DNA from: Colletes latitarsis
Lineage: Eukaryota; Arthropoda; Insecta; Hymenoptera; Colletidae
DNA: 64,000 nt
Direction of reading: 5' to 3'
NCBI RefSeq assembly: GCF_051014445.1
Contig: NW_027488368.1
Span: 7,564,001-7,628,000 of the forward strand
Shown here: in pieces, positions 26,359-39,176 of the stretch
How positions within the stretch are numbered: position 1 is the stretch's first letter
How the letters are laid out: the number at the start of each line of letters is the position of its first letter
The notes under the pieces: model-generated
The model's input: the letters and a program-made list of their open reading frames with translations, nothing else
Told to the model about the DNA's origin: nothing
Database searches by the model: none
Made by a program: the position numbers and the translations under genes

Positions 26359-27290
26359 ACTGAAACAATCAAATAAACCTGGTCTTGATAAATATTTTGG
26401 AGAATAACGCATGTTAGGTCTGCGTTAGGTCTAGGATTTGCCCTCGTCAGGCTCATACTTTCGCATATTTCTCATACTTGATGGCTAGATCCTGGGCTAT
26501 TTCTGGATTGGATCACGTAGTAATGTGGTACCACACTGAAACACTCGATTAAACCAGGTTTCGATCAATATTTTTAAGGATAACGCAAGTTAGGTCTGGG
26601 ATAGGTCTGGGATTTGCCCTCGTCAGGCTCATACTTTCGCGTTTTTCACATACTTGTTGAACGGATCCTGGGTTTTTTCTGGTTTGGATCACGTAGTAGT
26701 GTGGTACCACACTGAAACACTCCATTAAACCTGGTTTCGCTCAATATTTTAGAGGATAACGCATGTTAGGTCTAGGTCAGTCCTGGGATTTTCTCTCATC
26801 AGGCTCATTCTTTCGCATGTTTCTCATACTTGATGGCTAGATCCTGAGCTTTTTCTGGATTGGATCACGTAGTAATGAAGTACAACACTGAAACAGTCAA
26901 TTAAACCTGGTTTCCATCAATATTTTAGAGGACAGCGCATGTTAGGTCTAGGTTAGGCCTGGGATTTGCCCTGATCAGGGTCATACTTTCGCAGTTTTAA
27001 CATACATGTTGACCTGATCGAGGGTTTTTTCTGCTTTGGATCACGCAGTAAAGTGGTACCACACTGAAACAGTCCATTAAACCTGGTTTGGATCAATAAT
27101 TTAGAGGATAACGCATGTTAGGTCTAGGTTAGGTCTGGGATTTTCGCTCATGAGACTCATACTTTCGCATTCTTCACATACTTGTTGAACGGATCCTGGG
27201 TTTTTTCTGGTTTGGTTCATGTAGTAATGTGGTACCACACTGAAACATTCAATTAAACCTGGTCTTGATAACTATTTCAGAGGATAACGC
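26359..27290. repeat. Satellite segment with 14-kb distant twin and first G-type monomer
   Basis: The first part carries TATTTTGGAGAATAACGC and TTTTTAAGGATAACGC, a variant pair also present near 40830-41015. The second part contains an E-type monomer and the first G-type monomer (26929-27104). No gene is seen. Confidence 0.7.
26929..27104. repeat. Monomer subfamily G, first example (cgcagttttaacatacatg type)
   Basis: The middle cassette reads CGCAGTTTTAACATACATG, TTGACCTGATCGAGGG and TTTTTTCTGCTTTGGATCAC, then GTAAAGTGGTACC, all linked. I did not find this cassette anywhere to the left. To the right it is frequent (about 29460, 29813, 29980, 31397, 32453, 34739, 36677, 37380, 38085, 42135, 42486, 44596, 46185 and more), up to the AGTTCTAAC variant near 62740. 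It marks a subfamily confined to the right 60% of the window. Confidence 0.8.
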
Positions 27291-28775
27291 ATGTTAGGTT
27301 TGGCTTAGGTCTAGGAATTGCCCTCAGCAGGCTCATACCTTCGCATATTTCTCATACTTCATGGCTAGATCCTGGGCTGTTTCTGGTTTGTATCACGTAG
27401 TAATGTGGTACCACGCTGAAACAGTCAAGTAAACCTGGTTTCGATCAATATTTTAGAGGACAACGCAAGTTAGGTCTGGCATAGGTCTGGGATTCGCCCT
27501 CATCAGGCCCATACTTTCGCGTTTTTCACATACTTGTTGAACAGATCGTGGGTTTTTTCTGGTTTGTATCACGTAGTAGTGTGGTACCACACTGAAACAG
27601 TCCATTAAACCTGGTTTGGATCAATTGTTTTGAGGATAACGCATGTTAGGTCTGGGATAGGTATGGGATTTGCCGTCATCAGACTCAAACTTTCGCACAC
27701 TTCACATACTCGTTGAACAGATCCTGGGTTATTTTCTGGTTTGGATCACATAGTAATGTGGTACCACACTGAAACAGTTGATTAAACCAGGTTTCGAACA
27801 ATATTTTTGAGGATAACGCATGTTAGGTCTAGGTTAGGCCTGGGATTTTCACTCATCAGACTCATGCTTTCGCATTCTTCACATACTTGTTGAACGGATG
27901 CTGGGTTTTTTCTGGTTTGGATCACGTTGTAATGTGGGACCACACTGAAACAATCAATTAAACCTGGTCTTGATAAATATTTTAGAGGATAACGCATGTT
28001 AGGTTTGGGTTAGGTCTAGGATTTGCCCTCAGCAGGCTCATACTTTCGCATATCTCTCATACTTCATGGCTAGATCCTGGGCTATTTCTGGATTGTATCA
28101 CGTAGTAATGTGGTACCACACTGAAACAGACGATTAAACCTGGTTTCGATCAATATCTTAGAGGATAACGCAAGTTAAGTCTGGGAATGGTCTGGGATTT
28201 GACCTCATCAGACTCATACTTTCGCACACTTCACATACTCCTTGAACAGATCCTGGGTTATTTTCTGGTTTGGATCACATAGTAATGTGGTACCACACTG
28301 AAACAGTCGATTAAACCAGGTTTCGATCAATATTTTAGAGGATAACGCATGTTAGGTCTAGGTTAGGCCTGGGATTTTCACTCATCAGACTCATACTTTC
28401 GCATTCTTCACATACTTGTTGTACGGATCCTGGGTTTTTTCTGGTTTGGATCACGTAGTAATGTGAGACCACACTGAAACAGTCAATTAAACCTGGTTTC
28501 GATCAATATTGTAGAGAATAATTCATGTTAGGTCTAGGTTAGGTCTGGGATTTGCTCTCGTCAGGCTCATTCTTTCGCATATTTCTCATACATGTTGAAC
28601 AGATCCTGGGTTTTTTCTGGTTTGGATCACGTAGTAATGTGGGACCACACTGAAACAATCAATTAAACCTGGTTTCCATCAATATTTTAGATGACAACGC
28701 AAGTTAGGTCTGGGATAGGTCTGGGATTTGCCCTCATCAGGCTCATACTTTCGCGTTTTTCACATACTTGTTGAA
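27291..28775. repeat. Rearranged third copy of the ~3-kb unit
   Basis: Matches copy B at an offset of 4,053 bp up to about 28100 (same GGATGCTGGG, GAACAATATTTTTGAGG and CAGATCGTGGG variants). After about 28120 it matches at an offset of 3,700 bp (CTGAAACAGACG, GTCTGGGAATGG, TTGTACGGATCC). The change of offset means a two-monomer (353-bp) deletion, with the join inside GTAGTAATGTGGTACCAC near 28101-28118. Confidence 0.8.
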
Positions 28776-29275
28776 CAGATCCTGTGTTATTTTCTGGTTT
28801 GGATCACATAGTAATGTGGTACCACACTGAAACAGTCCATTAAACCAGGTTTCGATCAATATTTTAGAGGATATCGCAAGTTTGGTCTGGGATAGTTCTG
28901 GGATTTGCCCTCATCAGACTCACACTTTCGCACACTTGCAATACTCGTTGATCAGATCCTGGGTTTTTTTCTGGTATGGATCACGTAGTAATGTGGTACC
29001 ACACTGAAACATTCAATGAAACCAGGTCTGGATAAATATTTTAGAGGATAACGCAAGCTAGGTCTGGGATAGGTCTGGGATTAGCCCTCATCAGACTCAT
29101 ACTTTCGCTTTCTTCACATACTCGTTGAACAGATCCTGTGTTATTTTCTGGTTTGGATCACATAGTAATGTGGTACCACACTGAAACAGTCCATTAAACC
29201 AGGTTTCGATCAATATTTTAGAGGATATCGCAAGTTTGGTCTGGGATAGTTCTGGGATTTGCCCTCATCAGACTC
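28776..29275. repeat. Local two-monomer duplication (354-bp offset)
   Basis: CAGATCCTGTGTTATTTTC followed by CACATAG, CAGTCCATTAAACCAGG, GGATATCGCAAGTTTGG and GATAGTTCTGGG occurs from 28776 and again from 29130. The second run carries the match to about 29275. The shared private words show a dimer step of about 354 bp. Confidence 0.8.
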
Positions 29276-30734
29276 ATACTTTCGCATATTTGTCATACTT
29301 GATGTCTAGATCCTGGGCTTTTTCTGGATTGCATCACGTAGTAATGAAGTACAACACTGAAACAGTCAATTAAACCTGGTTTCCATCAATATTTTAGAGG
29401 ACAACGCATGTTAGGTCTAGGTTAGGCCTGGGATTTGCCCTCATCAGGGTCATACTTTCGCAGTTTTAACATACATGTTGACGTGATCGAGGGTTTTTTC
29501 TGCTTTGGATCACGTTGTAAAGTGGTACCATACTGAAACAGTCCATTAAACCTTGTTTGGATCAATATTTTTGAGGATAACGCATGTTAGGTCTAGGTTA
29601 GGCCTGGGATTTTCACTCATCAGACTCATACTTTCGCATTCTTCACATACTTGTTGAACAGATCCTCGGTTTTTTCTGGTTTGGATCACGCAGTAGTGTG
29701 GTACCACACTGAAACAGTCCATTAAACCTGGTTTGGATCAATATTTTAGAGGATAACGCATGTTAGGTCTAGGTTAGGCCTGGGGTTTTCACTCATCAGA
29801 CTCATACTTTCGCAGTTTTAACATGCATGTTGACCTGATCGAGGGTTTTTTCTGCCTTGGATCACGTAGTAATGAAGTGCAACACTGAAACAGTCAATTA
29901 AACCTGGTTTCCATCAATAGTTTAGAGGACAACGCATGTTAGGTCTAGGTTAGGCCTCGGATTTGCCCACATCAGGGTCATACTTTCGCAGTTTTAACAT
30001 ACATGTTGACCTGATCGAGGGTTTTTTCTGCTTTGGATAACGCAGTAAAGTGGTACCACACTGAAACAGTCCATTAAACCTGGTTTGGATCAATATTTTT
30101 GAGGATAGCGCATGATAGGTCTAGGTTAGCCCTGGGATTTTCACTCATCAGACTCATACTTTCGCATTCTTCACATACTTGTTGAACAGATACAGGGTTT
30201 TTTCTGGTTTGGTTCACGTAGTAATGTGGTAACACACTGAAACTGTCGATTAAACCTGGTTTCGATTAATATTTTAGAGGATAACGCATGTTAGGTCTAG
30301 GTTAGGCCTGGGATTTTCACTCATCAGACTCATACTTTCGCACACTTCACATACTCGTTGACAAGATCCTGGGTTTTTTTCTGGTTTGGATCACGTAGTA
30401 ATGTGGTACCACACTGAAACATTCAATTAAACCTGGTCTGGATAAATATTTTAGAGGTTAACGCATGTTAGGTTTGGGTTAGGTCTTGGATTTGCCCTCA
30501 TCAGTCTCATACTTTCGCATATCTCTCATACTTCATGGCTAGACCCTGGGCTGTTTCTGGATTGTATCACGTAGTAATGTGGTACCACGCTGAAACAGTC
30601 AATTAAACCTGATTTCGATCAATATTTTAGAGGATAACGTAAGTTAGGTCTGGGATAGGTCTGGGATTCGCCCTCATCAGGCTCATACTTTCGCATATTT
30701 CTCATACTTGATGGCTAGATCCTGGGTTTTTTCC
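29276..30734. repeat. Satellite segment enriched in G-type monomers
   Basis: About eight monomers, three of them G type (CGCAGTTTTAACAT near 29460, 29813 and 29980) alternating with ATTCTTCACATAC monomers. No gene or foreign insertion is seen. Confidence 0.7.
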
Positions 30735-31790
30735 GGTTTGGGTCACGTAGTAGTGTGGTACCACACTGAAACAGTCGATTAAACCTGGTTTCGAACAATA
30801 TTTTTTAGGATAACGCATGTTAGGTCTAGGTTAGGCCGGGGATTTTCACTCATCAAACTCATACTTTCGCATTCTTCACATACTTGTTGAACGGATCCTG
30901 GGTTTTTACTGGTTTGGATCACGTAGTAATGTGGTACCACACTGAAACATTCAATTAAACCTGGTCTTGATAAATATTTTAGAGGATAACGCATGTTAGG
31001 TCTGGGATAGGTCTGGGATTTGCCCTCATCAGGCTCATACTTTCGCATATTTCTCATACTTCATGGCTAGATCCTGGGCTGTTTCTGGATTGTATCACGT
31101 AGTAATGTGGTACCACACTGAAACAGTCAATTAAGCCTGGTTTTGATCAATATTTTAGAGAATAATTCATGTTAGGTCCAGGTTAGGTCTGGGATTTGCT
31201 CTCGTCGGGCTCATTCTTTCGCATATTTCTCATACTTGATGGCTAGATCCTGGGCTTTTTCCGGATTGCATCACGTAGTAATGAAGTACAACACTGAAAC
31301 AGTCAATTAAGCCTGGTTTCCATCAATATTTTAGAGGACAACGCTTGTTAGGTCTAGGTTAGGCCTGGGATTTGCCCTCATCAGGGTCATACTTTCGCAG
31401 TTTTAACATACATGTTGACGTGTTCGAGGGTTTTTTCTGCTTTGTATCACGTAGTAAAAAGGTACCACACTGAAACAGTCCATTAAACCTGGGGTGGATC
31501 AATATTTTAGAGGATAACGCATGTTAGGTCTAAGTTAGCCCTGGGATTTTCACTCATCAGACTCATACTTTCGCATTCTTCACATACTTGTTGAACGGAT
31601 CCTGGGTTTCTTCTGGTTTGGTTCACGTAGTAATGTGATACCACACTGGAACATTCTATTAAACCTGGTCTTGATAAATATTTTAGAGGATAACGCATGT
31701 TAGGTTTGGGTTTGGTCTAGGATTTGCCCTCATCAGGCTCATACTTTCGCATATTTCTCATACTTCATGGCTAGATCCTGGGCTGTTTCT
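30735..31790. repeat. 1,056-bp six-monomer unit, first copy
   Basis: The series from AACAATATTTTTTAGGATAACGC through CAATTAAGCCTGG, the E-type monomer, the G-type CGTGTTCGAGGG monomer and CCTGGGGTGGATC is repeated at +1,056 bp (31087 to 32143, 31507 to 32563). Shared oddities such as CACGTAGTAAAAAGGTACC and CACACTGGAACATTC make homology certain. The outer edges are approximate. Confidence 0.8.
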
Positions 31791-34078
31791 AGATTGTATC
31801 ACGTAGCAATGTGGTACCACACTGAATCAGTCCATTAAACCTGGTTTCGATCAATATTTTTGAGGATAACGCATGTTAGGTCTTGGTTAGGCCGGGGATT
31901 TTCACCCAGCAGACTCGTACTTTCGCATTCTTCACATACTTGTTGAACGGATCCTGGGTATTTACTGGTTTGGATCACATAGTAATGTGGTACCACACTG
32001 AAACATTCAATTAAACCTGGTCTTGATAAATATTTTAGAGGATAACGCATGTTAGGTCTGGGATAGGTCTGGGATTTGCCCTCATCAGGCTCATACTTTC
32101 GCATATTTCTCATACTTCATGGCTAGATCCTGGGCTGTTTCTGGATTGTATCACGTAGTAATGTGGTACCACACTGAAACAGTCAATTAAGCCTGGTTTT
32201 GATCAATATTTTAGAGAATAATTCATGTTAGGTCCAGGTTAGGTCTGGGATTTGCTCTCGTCGGGCTCATTCTTTCGCATATTTCTCATACTTGATGGCT
32301 AGATCCTGGGCTTTTTCCGGATTGCATCACGTAGTAATGAAGTACAACACTGAAACAGTCAATTAAGCCTGGTTTCCATCAATATTTTAGAGGACAACGC
32401 TTGTTAGGTCTAGGTTAGGCCTGGGATTTGCCCTCATCAGGGTCATACTTTCGCAGTTTTAACATACATGTTGACGTGTTCGAGGGTTTTTTCTGCTTTG
32501 TATCACGTAGTAAAAAGGTACCACACTGAAACAGTCCATTAAACCTGGGGTGGATCAATATTTTAGAGGATAACGCATGTCAGGTCTAAGTTAGCCCTGG
32601 GATTTTCACTCATCGGACTCATACTTTCGCATTCTTCACATACTTGTTGAACGGATCCTGGGTTTCTTCTGGTTTGGTTCACGTAGTAATGTGATACCAC
32701 ACTGGAACATTCTATTAAACCTGGTCTTGATAAATATTTTAGAGGATAACGCAAGTTAGGTCTGGGATAGGTCTGGGATTTGCCCTCATCAGGCTCATAC
32801 TTTCGTATTCTTCACATACTTGTTGAACGGATCCTGGGTTTTTTCTGGTTTGGATTACGTAGTAATAAGGGACCACACTGAAACAATCAAATAAACCTGG
32901 TCTTGATAAATATTTTAGAGGATAACGCATGTTAGGTCTGCGTTAGGTCTAGGATTTGCCCTCGTCAGGCTCATACTTTCGCATATTTCTGATACTTCAT
33001 GGCTAGATCCTGGGCTATTTCTGGATTGGATCACGTAGTAATGTGGTACCACACTGAAACAGTCGATTAAACCAGGTTTCGATCAATATTTTTGAGGATA
33101 ACGCAAGTTAGGTCTGGGATAGGTCTGGGATTCGCCCTCATCAGGCTCATACTTTCGCATATTTCTCATACTTGATGGCTAGATCCTGGGTTTTTTCCGG
33201 TTTGGGTCGCGTAGTAGTGTGGTACCACACTGAAACAGTCGATTAAACCTGGTTTCGAACAATATTTTTTAGGATAACGCATGTTAGGTCTAGGTTAGGC
33301 CGGGGATTTTCACTCATCAAACTCATACTTTCGCATTCTTCACATACTTGTTGAACGGATCCTGGGTTTTTACTGGTTTGGATCACGTAGTAATGTGGTA
33401 CCACACTGAAACATTCAATTAAACCTGGTCTTGATAAATATTTTAGAGGTTAACGCATGTTAGGTTTGGGTTAGGTCTTGGATTTGCCCCCATCAGTCCC
33501 ATACTTTCGCATATCTCTCATACTTCATGGCTAGACCCTGGGCTGTTTCTGGATTGTATCACGTAGTAATGTGGTACCACGCTGAAACAGTCAATTAAAC
33601 CTGATTTCGATCAATATTTTAGAGGATAACGTAAGTTAGGTCTGGGATAGGTCTGGGATTCGCCCTCATCAGGCTCATACTTTCGCATATTTCTCATACT
33701 TGATGGCTAGATCCTGGGTTTTTTCCGGTTTGGGTCGCGTAGTAGTGTGATACCACACTGAAACAGTCGATTAAACCTGGTTTCGAACAATATTTTTTAG
33801 GATAACGCATGTTAGGTCTAGGTTAGGCCGGGGATTTTCACTCATCAAACTCATACTTTCGCATTCTTCACATACTTGTTGAACGGATCCTGTGTTTTTA
33901 CTGGTTTGGATCACGTAGTAATGTGGTACCACACTGAAACATTCAATTAAACCTGGTCTTGATAAATATTTTAGAGGATAACGCATGTTATGTCTGGGAT
34001 AGGTCTGGGATTTGCCCTCATCAGGCTCATACTTTCGCATATTTCTCATACTTCATGGCTAGATCCTGGGCTGTTTCT
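31791..34078. repeat. 2,288-bp higher-order unit, copy 1 (13 monomers)
   Basis: A tandem copy follows at exactly +2,288 bp. The unit opens with AGATTGTATCACGTAGCAATG, a combination seen at 31791 and 34079 only. It contains the second copy of the 1,056-bp series. Differences between the copies include CTGAATCAG against CTGAAACAG near 31828/34116 and GGGTATTTACTGG against GGGAATTTACTGG near 31957/34245. Confidence 0.9.
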
Positions 34079-36366
34079 AGATTGTATCACGTAGCAATGT
34101 GGTACCACACTGAAACAGTCCATTAAACCTGGTTTCGATCAATATTTTTGAGGATAACGCATGTTAGGTCTTGGTTAGGCCGGGGATTTTCACCCAGCAG
34201 ACTCGTACTTTCGCATTCTTCACATACTTGTTGAACGGATCCTGGGAATTTACTGGTTTGGATCACATAGTAATGTGGTACCACACTGAAACATTCAATT
34301 AAACCTGGTCTTGATAAATATTTTAGAGGATAACGCATGTTAGGTCTGGGATAGGTCTGGGATTTGCCCTCATCAGGCTCATACTTTCGCATATTTCTCA
34401 TACTTCATGGCTAGATCCTGGGCTGTTTCTGGATTGTATCACGTAGTAATGTGGTACCACACTGAAACAGTCAATTAAGCCTGGTTTTGATCAATATTTT
34501 AGAGAATAATTCATGTTAGGTCCAGGTTAGGTCTGGGATTTGCTCTCGTCGGGCTCATTCTTTCGCATATTTCTCATACTTGATGGCTAGATCCTGGGCT
34601 TTTTCCGGATTGCATCACGTAGTAATGAAGTACAACACTGAAACAGTCAATTAAGCCTGGTTTCCATCAATATTTTAGAGGACAACGCTTGTTAGGTCTA
34701 GGTTAGGCCTGGGATTTGCCCTCATCAGGGTCATACTTTCGCAGTTTTAACATACATGTTGACGTGTTCGAGGGTTTTTTCTGCTTTGTATCACGTAGTA
34801 AAAAGGTACCACACTGAAACAGTCCATTAAACCTGGGGTGGATCAATATTTTAGAGGATAACGCATGTCAGGTCTAAGTTAGCCCTGGGATTTTCACTCA
34901 TCGGACTCATACTTTCGCATTCTTCACATACTTGTTGAACGGATCCTGGGTTTCTTCTGGTTTGGTTCACGTAGTAATGTGATACCACACTGGAACATTC
35001 TATTAAACCTGGTCTTGATAAATATTTTAGAGGATAACGCAAGTTAGGTCTGGGATAGGTCTGGGATTTGCCCTCATCAGGCTCATACTTTCGTATTCTT
35101 CACATACTTGTTGAACGGATCCTGGGTTTTTTCTGGTTTGGATTACGTAGTAATAAGGGACCACACTGAAACAATCAAATAAACCTGGTCTTGATAAATA
35201 TTTTAGAGGATAACGCATGTTAGGTCTGCGTTAGGTCTAGGATTTGCCCTCGTCAGGCTCATACTTTCGCATATTTCTGATACTTCATGGCTAGATCCTG
35301 GGCTATTTCTGGATTGGATCACGTAGTAATGTGGTACCACACTGAAACAGTCGATTAAACCAGGTTTCGATCAATATTTTTGAGGATAACGCAAGTTAGG
35401 TCTGGGATAGGTCTGGGATTCGCCCTCATCAGGCTCATACTTTCGCATATTTCTCATACTTGATGGCTAGATCCTGGGTTTTTTCCGGTTTGGGTCGCGT
35501 AGTAGTGTGGTACCACACTGAAACAGTCGATTAAACCTGGTTTCGAACAATATTTTTTAGGATAACGCATGTTAGGTCTAGGTTAGGCCGGGGATTTTCA
35601 CTCATCAAACTCATACTTTCGCATTCTTCACATACTTGTTGAACGGATCCTGGGTTTTTACTGGTTTGGATCACGTAGTAATGTGGTACCACACTGAAAC
35701 ATTCAATTAAACCTGGTCTTGATAAATATTTTAGAGGTTAACGCATGTTAGGTTTGGGTTAGGTCTTGGATTTGCCCCCATCAGTCCCATACTTTCGCAT
35801 ATCTCTCATACTTCATGGCTAGACCCTGGGCTGTTTCTGGATTGTATCACGTAGTAATGTGGTACCACGCTGAAACAGTCAATTAAACCTGATTTCGATC
35901 AATATTTTAGAGGATAACGTAAGTTAGGTCTGGGATAGGTCTGGGATTCGCCCTCATCAGGCTCATACTTTCGCATATTTCTCATACTTGATGGCTAGAT
36001 CCTGGGTTTTTTCCGGTTTGGGTCGCGTAGTAGTGTGATACCACACTGAAACAGTCGATTAAACCTGGTTTCGAACAATATTTTTTAGGATAACGCATGT
36101 TAGGTCTAGGTTAGGCCGGGGATTTTCACTCATCAAACTCATACTTTCGCATTCTTCACATACTTGTTGAACGGATCCTGTGTTTTTACTGGTTTGGATC
36201 ACGTAGTAATGTGGTACCACACTGAAACATTCAATTAAACCTGGTCTTGATAAATATTTTAGAGGATAACGCATGTTATGTCTGGGATAGGTCTGGGATT
36301 TGCCCTCATCAGGCTCATACTTTCGCATATTTCTCATACTTCATGGCTAGATCCTGGGCTGTTTCT
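34079..36366. repeat. 2,288-bp higher-order unit, copy 2
   Basis: Direct repeat of 31791-34078. At its right end GTTTCTGGATTGTATC replaces the unit-opening GTTTCTAGATTGTATC. This puts the exchange point close to the TTTCT segment, as for the 7,567-bp unit. Another copy of the GCCTGGTTTTGATC, E-type, G-type series starts immediately after. Confidence 0.9.
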
Positions 36367-36626
36367 GGATTGTATCACGTAGTAATGTGGTACCACACTG
36401 AAACAGTCAATTAAGCCTGGTTTTGATCAATATTTTAGAGAATAATTCATGTTAGGTCCAGGTTAGGTCTGGGATTTGCTCTCGTCGGCCTCATTCTTTC
36501 GCATATTTCTCATACTTGATGGCTAGATCCTGGGCTTTTTCCGGATTGCATCACGTAGTAATGAAGTACAACACTGAAACAGTCAATTAAGCCTGGTTTC
36601 CATCAATATTTTAGAGGACAACGCTT
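36367..36626. repeat. Further copy of the 1,056-bp series leading into the 703-bp pair
   Basis: CAATTAAGCCTGG, GGTCCAGGTTAGG and CTCTCGTCGG are shared with 31118, 32174 and 34462. The series continues into the first 703-bp unit without a visible break. Confidence 0.7.
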
Positions 36627-37329
36627 GTTAGGTCTAGGTTAGGCCTGGGATTTGCCCTCATCAGGGTCATACTTTCGCAGTTTTAACATACATGTTGACG
36701 TGTTCGAGGGTTTTGTCTGCTTTGTATCACGTAGTAAAAGGTACCACACTGAAACAGTCCATTAAACCTGGGGTGGATCAATATTTTAGAGGGTAACGCA
36801 TGTTAGGTCTAGGTTAGCCCTGGGATTTTCACTCATCAGACTCATACTTTCGCATTCTTCACATACTTGTTGAACGGATCCTGGGTTTCTTCTGCTTTGG
36901 TTCACGTAGTAATGTGATACCACACTGGAACATTCTATTAAACCTGGTCTTGATAAATATTTTAGAGGATAACGCATGTTAGGTTTGGGTTTGGTCTAGG
37001 ATTTGCCCTCATCAGGCTCATACTTTCGCATATTTCTCATACTTCATGGCTAGATCCTGGGCTGTTTCTGGGTTGTATCACGTAGTAATGTGGTACCACG
37101 CTGAAACAGTCAATTAAACCTGGTTTCGTTCAATATTTTAGAGAATAATTCATGTCAGGTCTAGGTTAGGTCTGGGATTTGCTCTCATCAGGCTCATTCT
37201 TTCGCATATTTCCCATACTTGATGGCTAGATCCTGGGCTTTTTCCGGATTGCATCACGTAGTAATGAAGTACAACACTGAAACAGTCAATTCAACATGGT
37301 TTCCATCAATATTTTAGAGGACAACGCAT
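36627..37329. repeat. 703-bp four-monomer unit, copy a
   Basis: GAGGGTTTTGTCTGC, GTAAAAGGTACC (one A fewer than at 31453-31471), TTCTTCTGCTTTGG and CACTGGAACATTC recur at +703 bp. The left edge lies between about 36590, where AAGCCTGG replaces CAACATGG, and 36710. Confidence 0.8.
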
Positions 37330-38032
37330 GTTAGGTCTAGGTTAGGCCTGGGATTTGCCCTCATCAGGGTCATACTTTCGCAGTTTTAACATACATGTTG
37401 ACGTGTTCGAGGGTTTTGTCTGCTTTGTATCACGTAGTAAAAGGTACCACACTGAAACAGTCCATTAAACCTGGGGTGGATCAATATTTTAGAGGATAAC
37501 GCATGTTAGGTCTAGGTTAGCCCTGGGATTTTCACTCATCAGACTCATACTTTCGCAATCTTCACATACTTGTTGAACGGATCCTGGGTTTCTTCTGCTT
37601 TGGTTCACGTAGTAATGTGATACCACACTGGAACATTCTATTAAACCTGGTCTTGATAAATATTTTAGAGGATAACGCATGTTAGGTTTGGGTTTGGTCT
37701 AGGATTTGCCCTCATCAGGCTCATACTTTCGCATATTTCTCATACTTCATGGCTAGATCCTGGGCTGTTTCTGGATTGTATCACGTAGTAATGTGGTACC
37801 ACGCTGAAACAGTCAATTAAACCTGGTTTCGTTCAATATTTTAGAGAATAATTCATGTCAGGTCTAGGTTAGGTCTGGGATTTGCTCTCATCAGGCTCAT
37901 TCTTTCGCATATTTCCCATACTTGATGGCTAGATCCTGGGCTTTTTCCGGATTGCATCACGTAGTAATGAAGTACAACACTGAAACAGTCAATTCAACAT
38001 GGTTTCCATCAATATTTTAGAGGACAACGCAT
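37330..38032. repeat. 703-bp four-monomer unit, copy b
   Basis: Tandem partner of the preceding unit. It differs for example by CGCAATCTTCACATAC in place of CGCATTCTTCACATAC near 37556, and by GGATAACGC in place of GGGTAACGC near 37493. Divergence begins at GACGTGATCGAGGGTTTCC near 38104. Confidence 0.8.
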
Positions 38033-39176
38033 GTTAGGTCTAGGTTAGGCCTGGGATTTGCCCTCATCAGGGTCATACTTTCGCAGTTTTAACATACATG
38101 TTGACGTGATCGAGGGTTTCCTCTGCTTTGGATCACGTAGTAAAGTGGTACCACACTGAAACAGTCCATTAAACCTGGTTTGGATCAATATTTTAGAGGA
38201 TAACGCATGTTAGGTCTGGGATAGGTCTGGGATTTGCCCTCATCAGACTCATACTTTCGCACACTTCACGTACTCGTTGAACAGATCCTGTGTTATTTTC
38301 TGGTTTGGATCACATAGTAATGTGGTACCACACTGAAACAGTCGATTAAACCAGGTTGCGATCAATATTTTTGAGGATAACGCATGTTAGGTCTAGGTTA
38401 GGCCTGGGATTTTCACTCATCAGACTCATACTTTCGCACACTTGACATACTTGTTGAACGGATCCTGGGTTTTTTCTGGTTTGGATTACGTATTAATGTG
38501 GGACCACACTGAAACAATCAGATAAACCTGGTCTTGATAAATATTTTAGAGGATAACGCATGTTAGGTCTGCGTTAGGTCTAGGATTTGCCCTCGTCAGG
38601 CTCATACTTTCGCATATTTCTCATACTTCATGGCTAGATCCTGGGCTATTTCTGGATTGGATCACGTAGTAAGGTGATACCACACTGAAACAGTCGATTA
38701 AACCAGGTTTCGATCAATATTTTTGAGGATAACGCAAGTTAGGTCTGGGATAGGTCTGGGATTTGCCCTCATCAGGCTCATACTTTCGCGTTTTTCACAT
38801 ACTTGTTGAACAGATCCTGGGTTTTTCCGGTTTGGGTCAAGTAGTAGTGTGGTACCAGACTGAAACAGCTGATTAAACCTGGTTTCGATCAATATTTTTG
38901 AGGATAACGCATGTTAGGTCTAGGTTAGCCCTGGGATTTTCACTCAGCAGACTCATACTTTCGCATTCTTCACATACTTGTTGAACGGATCCCGGGTTTT
39001 TACTGGTTTGGATCACGTTGTAATGTGGTGCCACACTGAAACAGTCGATTAAACCTGGTTTCGATCATATATTTTAGAGGATAACGCAAGTTTGGTCTGG
39101 GATAGGTCTGGGATTTGCCCTCATCAGGCTCATACTTTCGCGTTTTTCACATACTTGTTGAACGGATCCTGGGTTT
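38033..39176. repeat. Segment with copy at +1,409 bp, first member (homology from ~38190)
   Basis: From about 38190, CACACTTCACGTACTCG, CAGGTTGCGATC, CACACTTGACATACTTG, GTATTAATGTGGG, GGTACCAGACTG, CAGCTGATTAAACC and CGATCATATATTTTAG are all repeated 1,409 bp later. The match lasts about 990 bp, or five to six monomers. Confidence 0.8.

Noticed and set aside
30779..31057. Longer 89-97-codon frames (e.g. here, 41891-42160, 44334-44627) as possible genes
   Set aside because: They only combine an upstream ATG in one cassette with read-through at TTTTTGAGG, where TTTTAGAGG would give TAA. They are recopied with the higher-order repeats.
36731..36750. Transposon insertion or target-site scar at monomers with odd lengths (e.g. 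GTAAAAGGTACC, GTTAGGTACTAGG)
   Set aside because: These are one- to few-base indels in otherwise intact monomers, with no foreign sequence or flanking target duplication.
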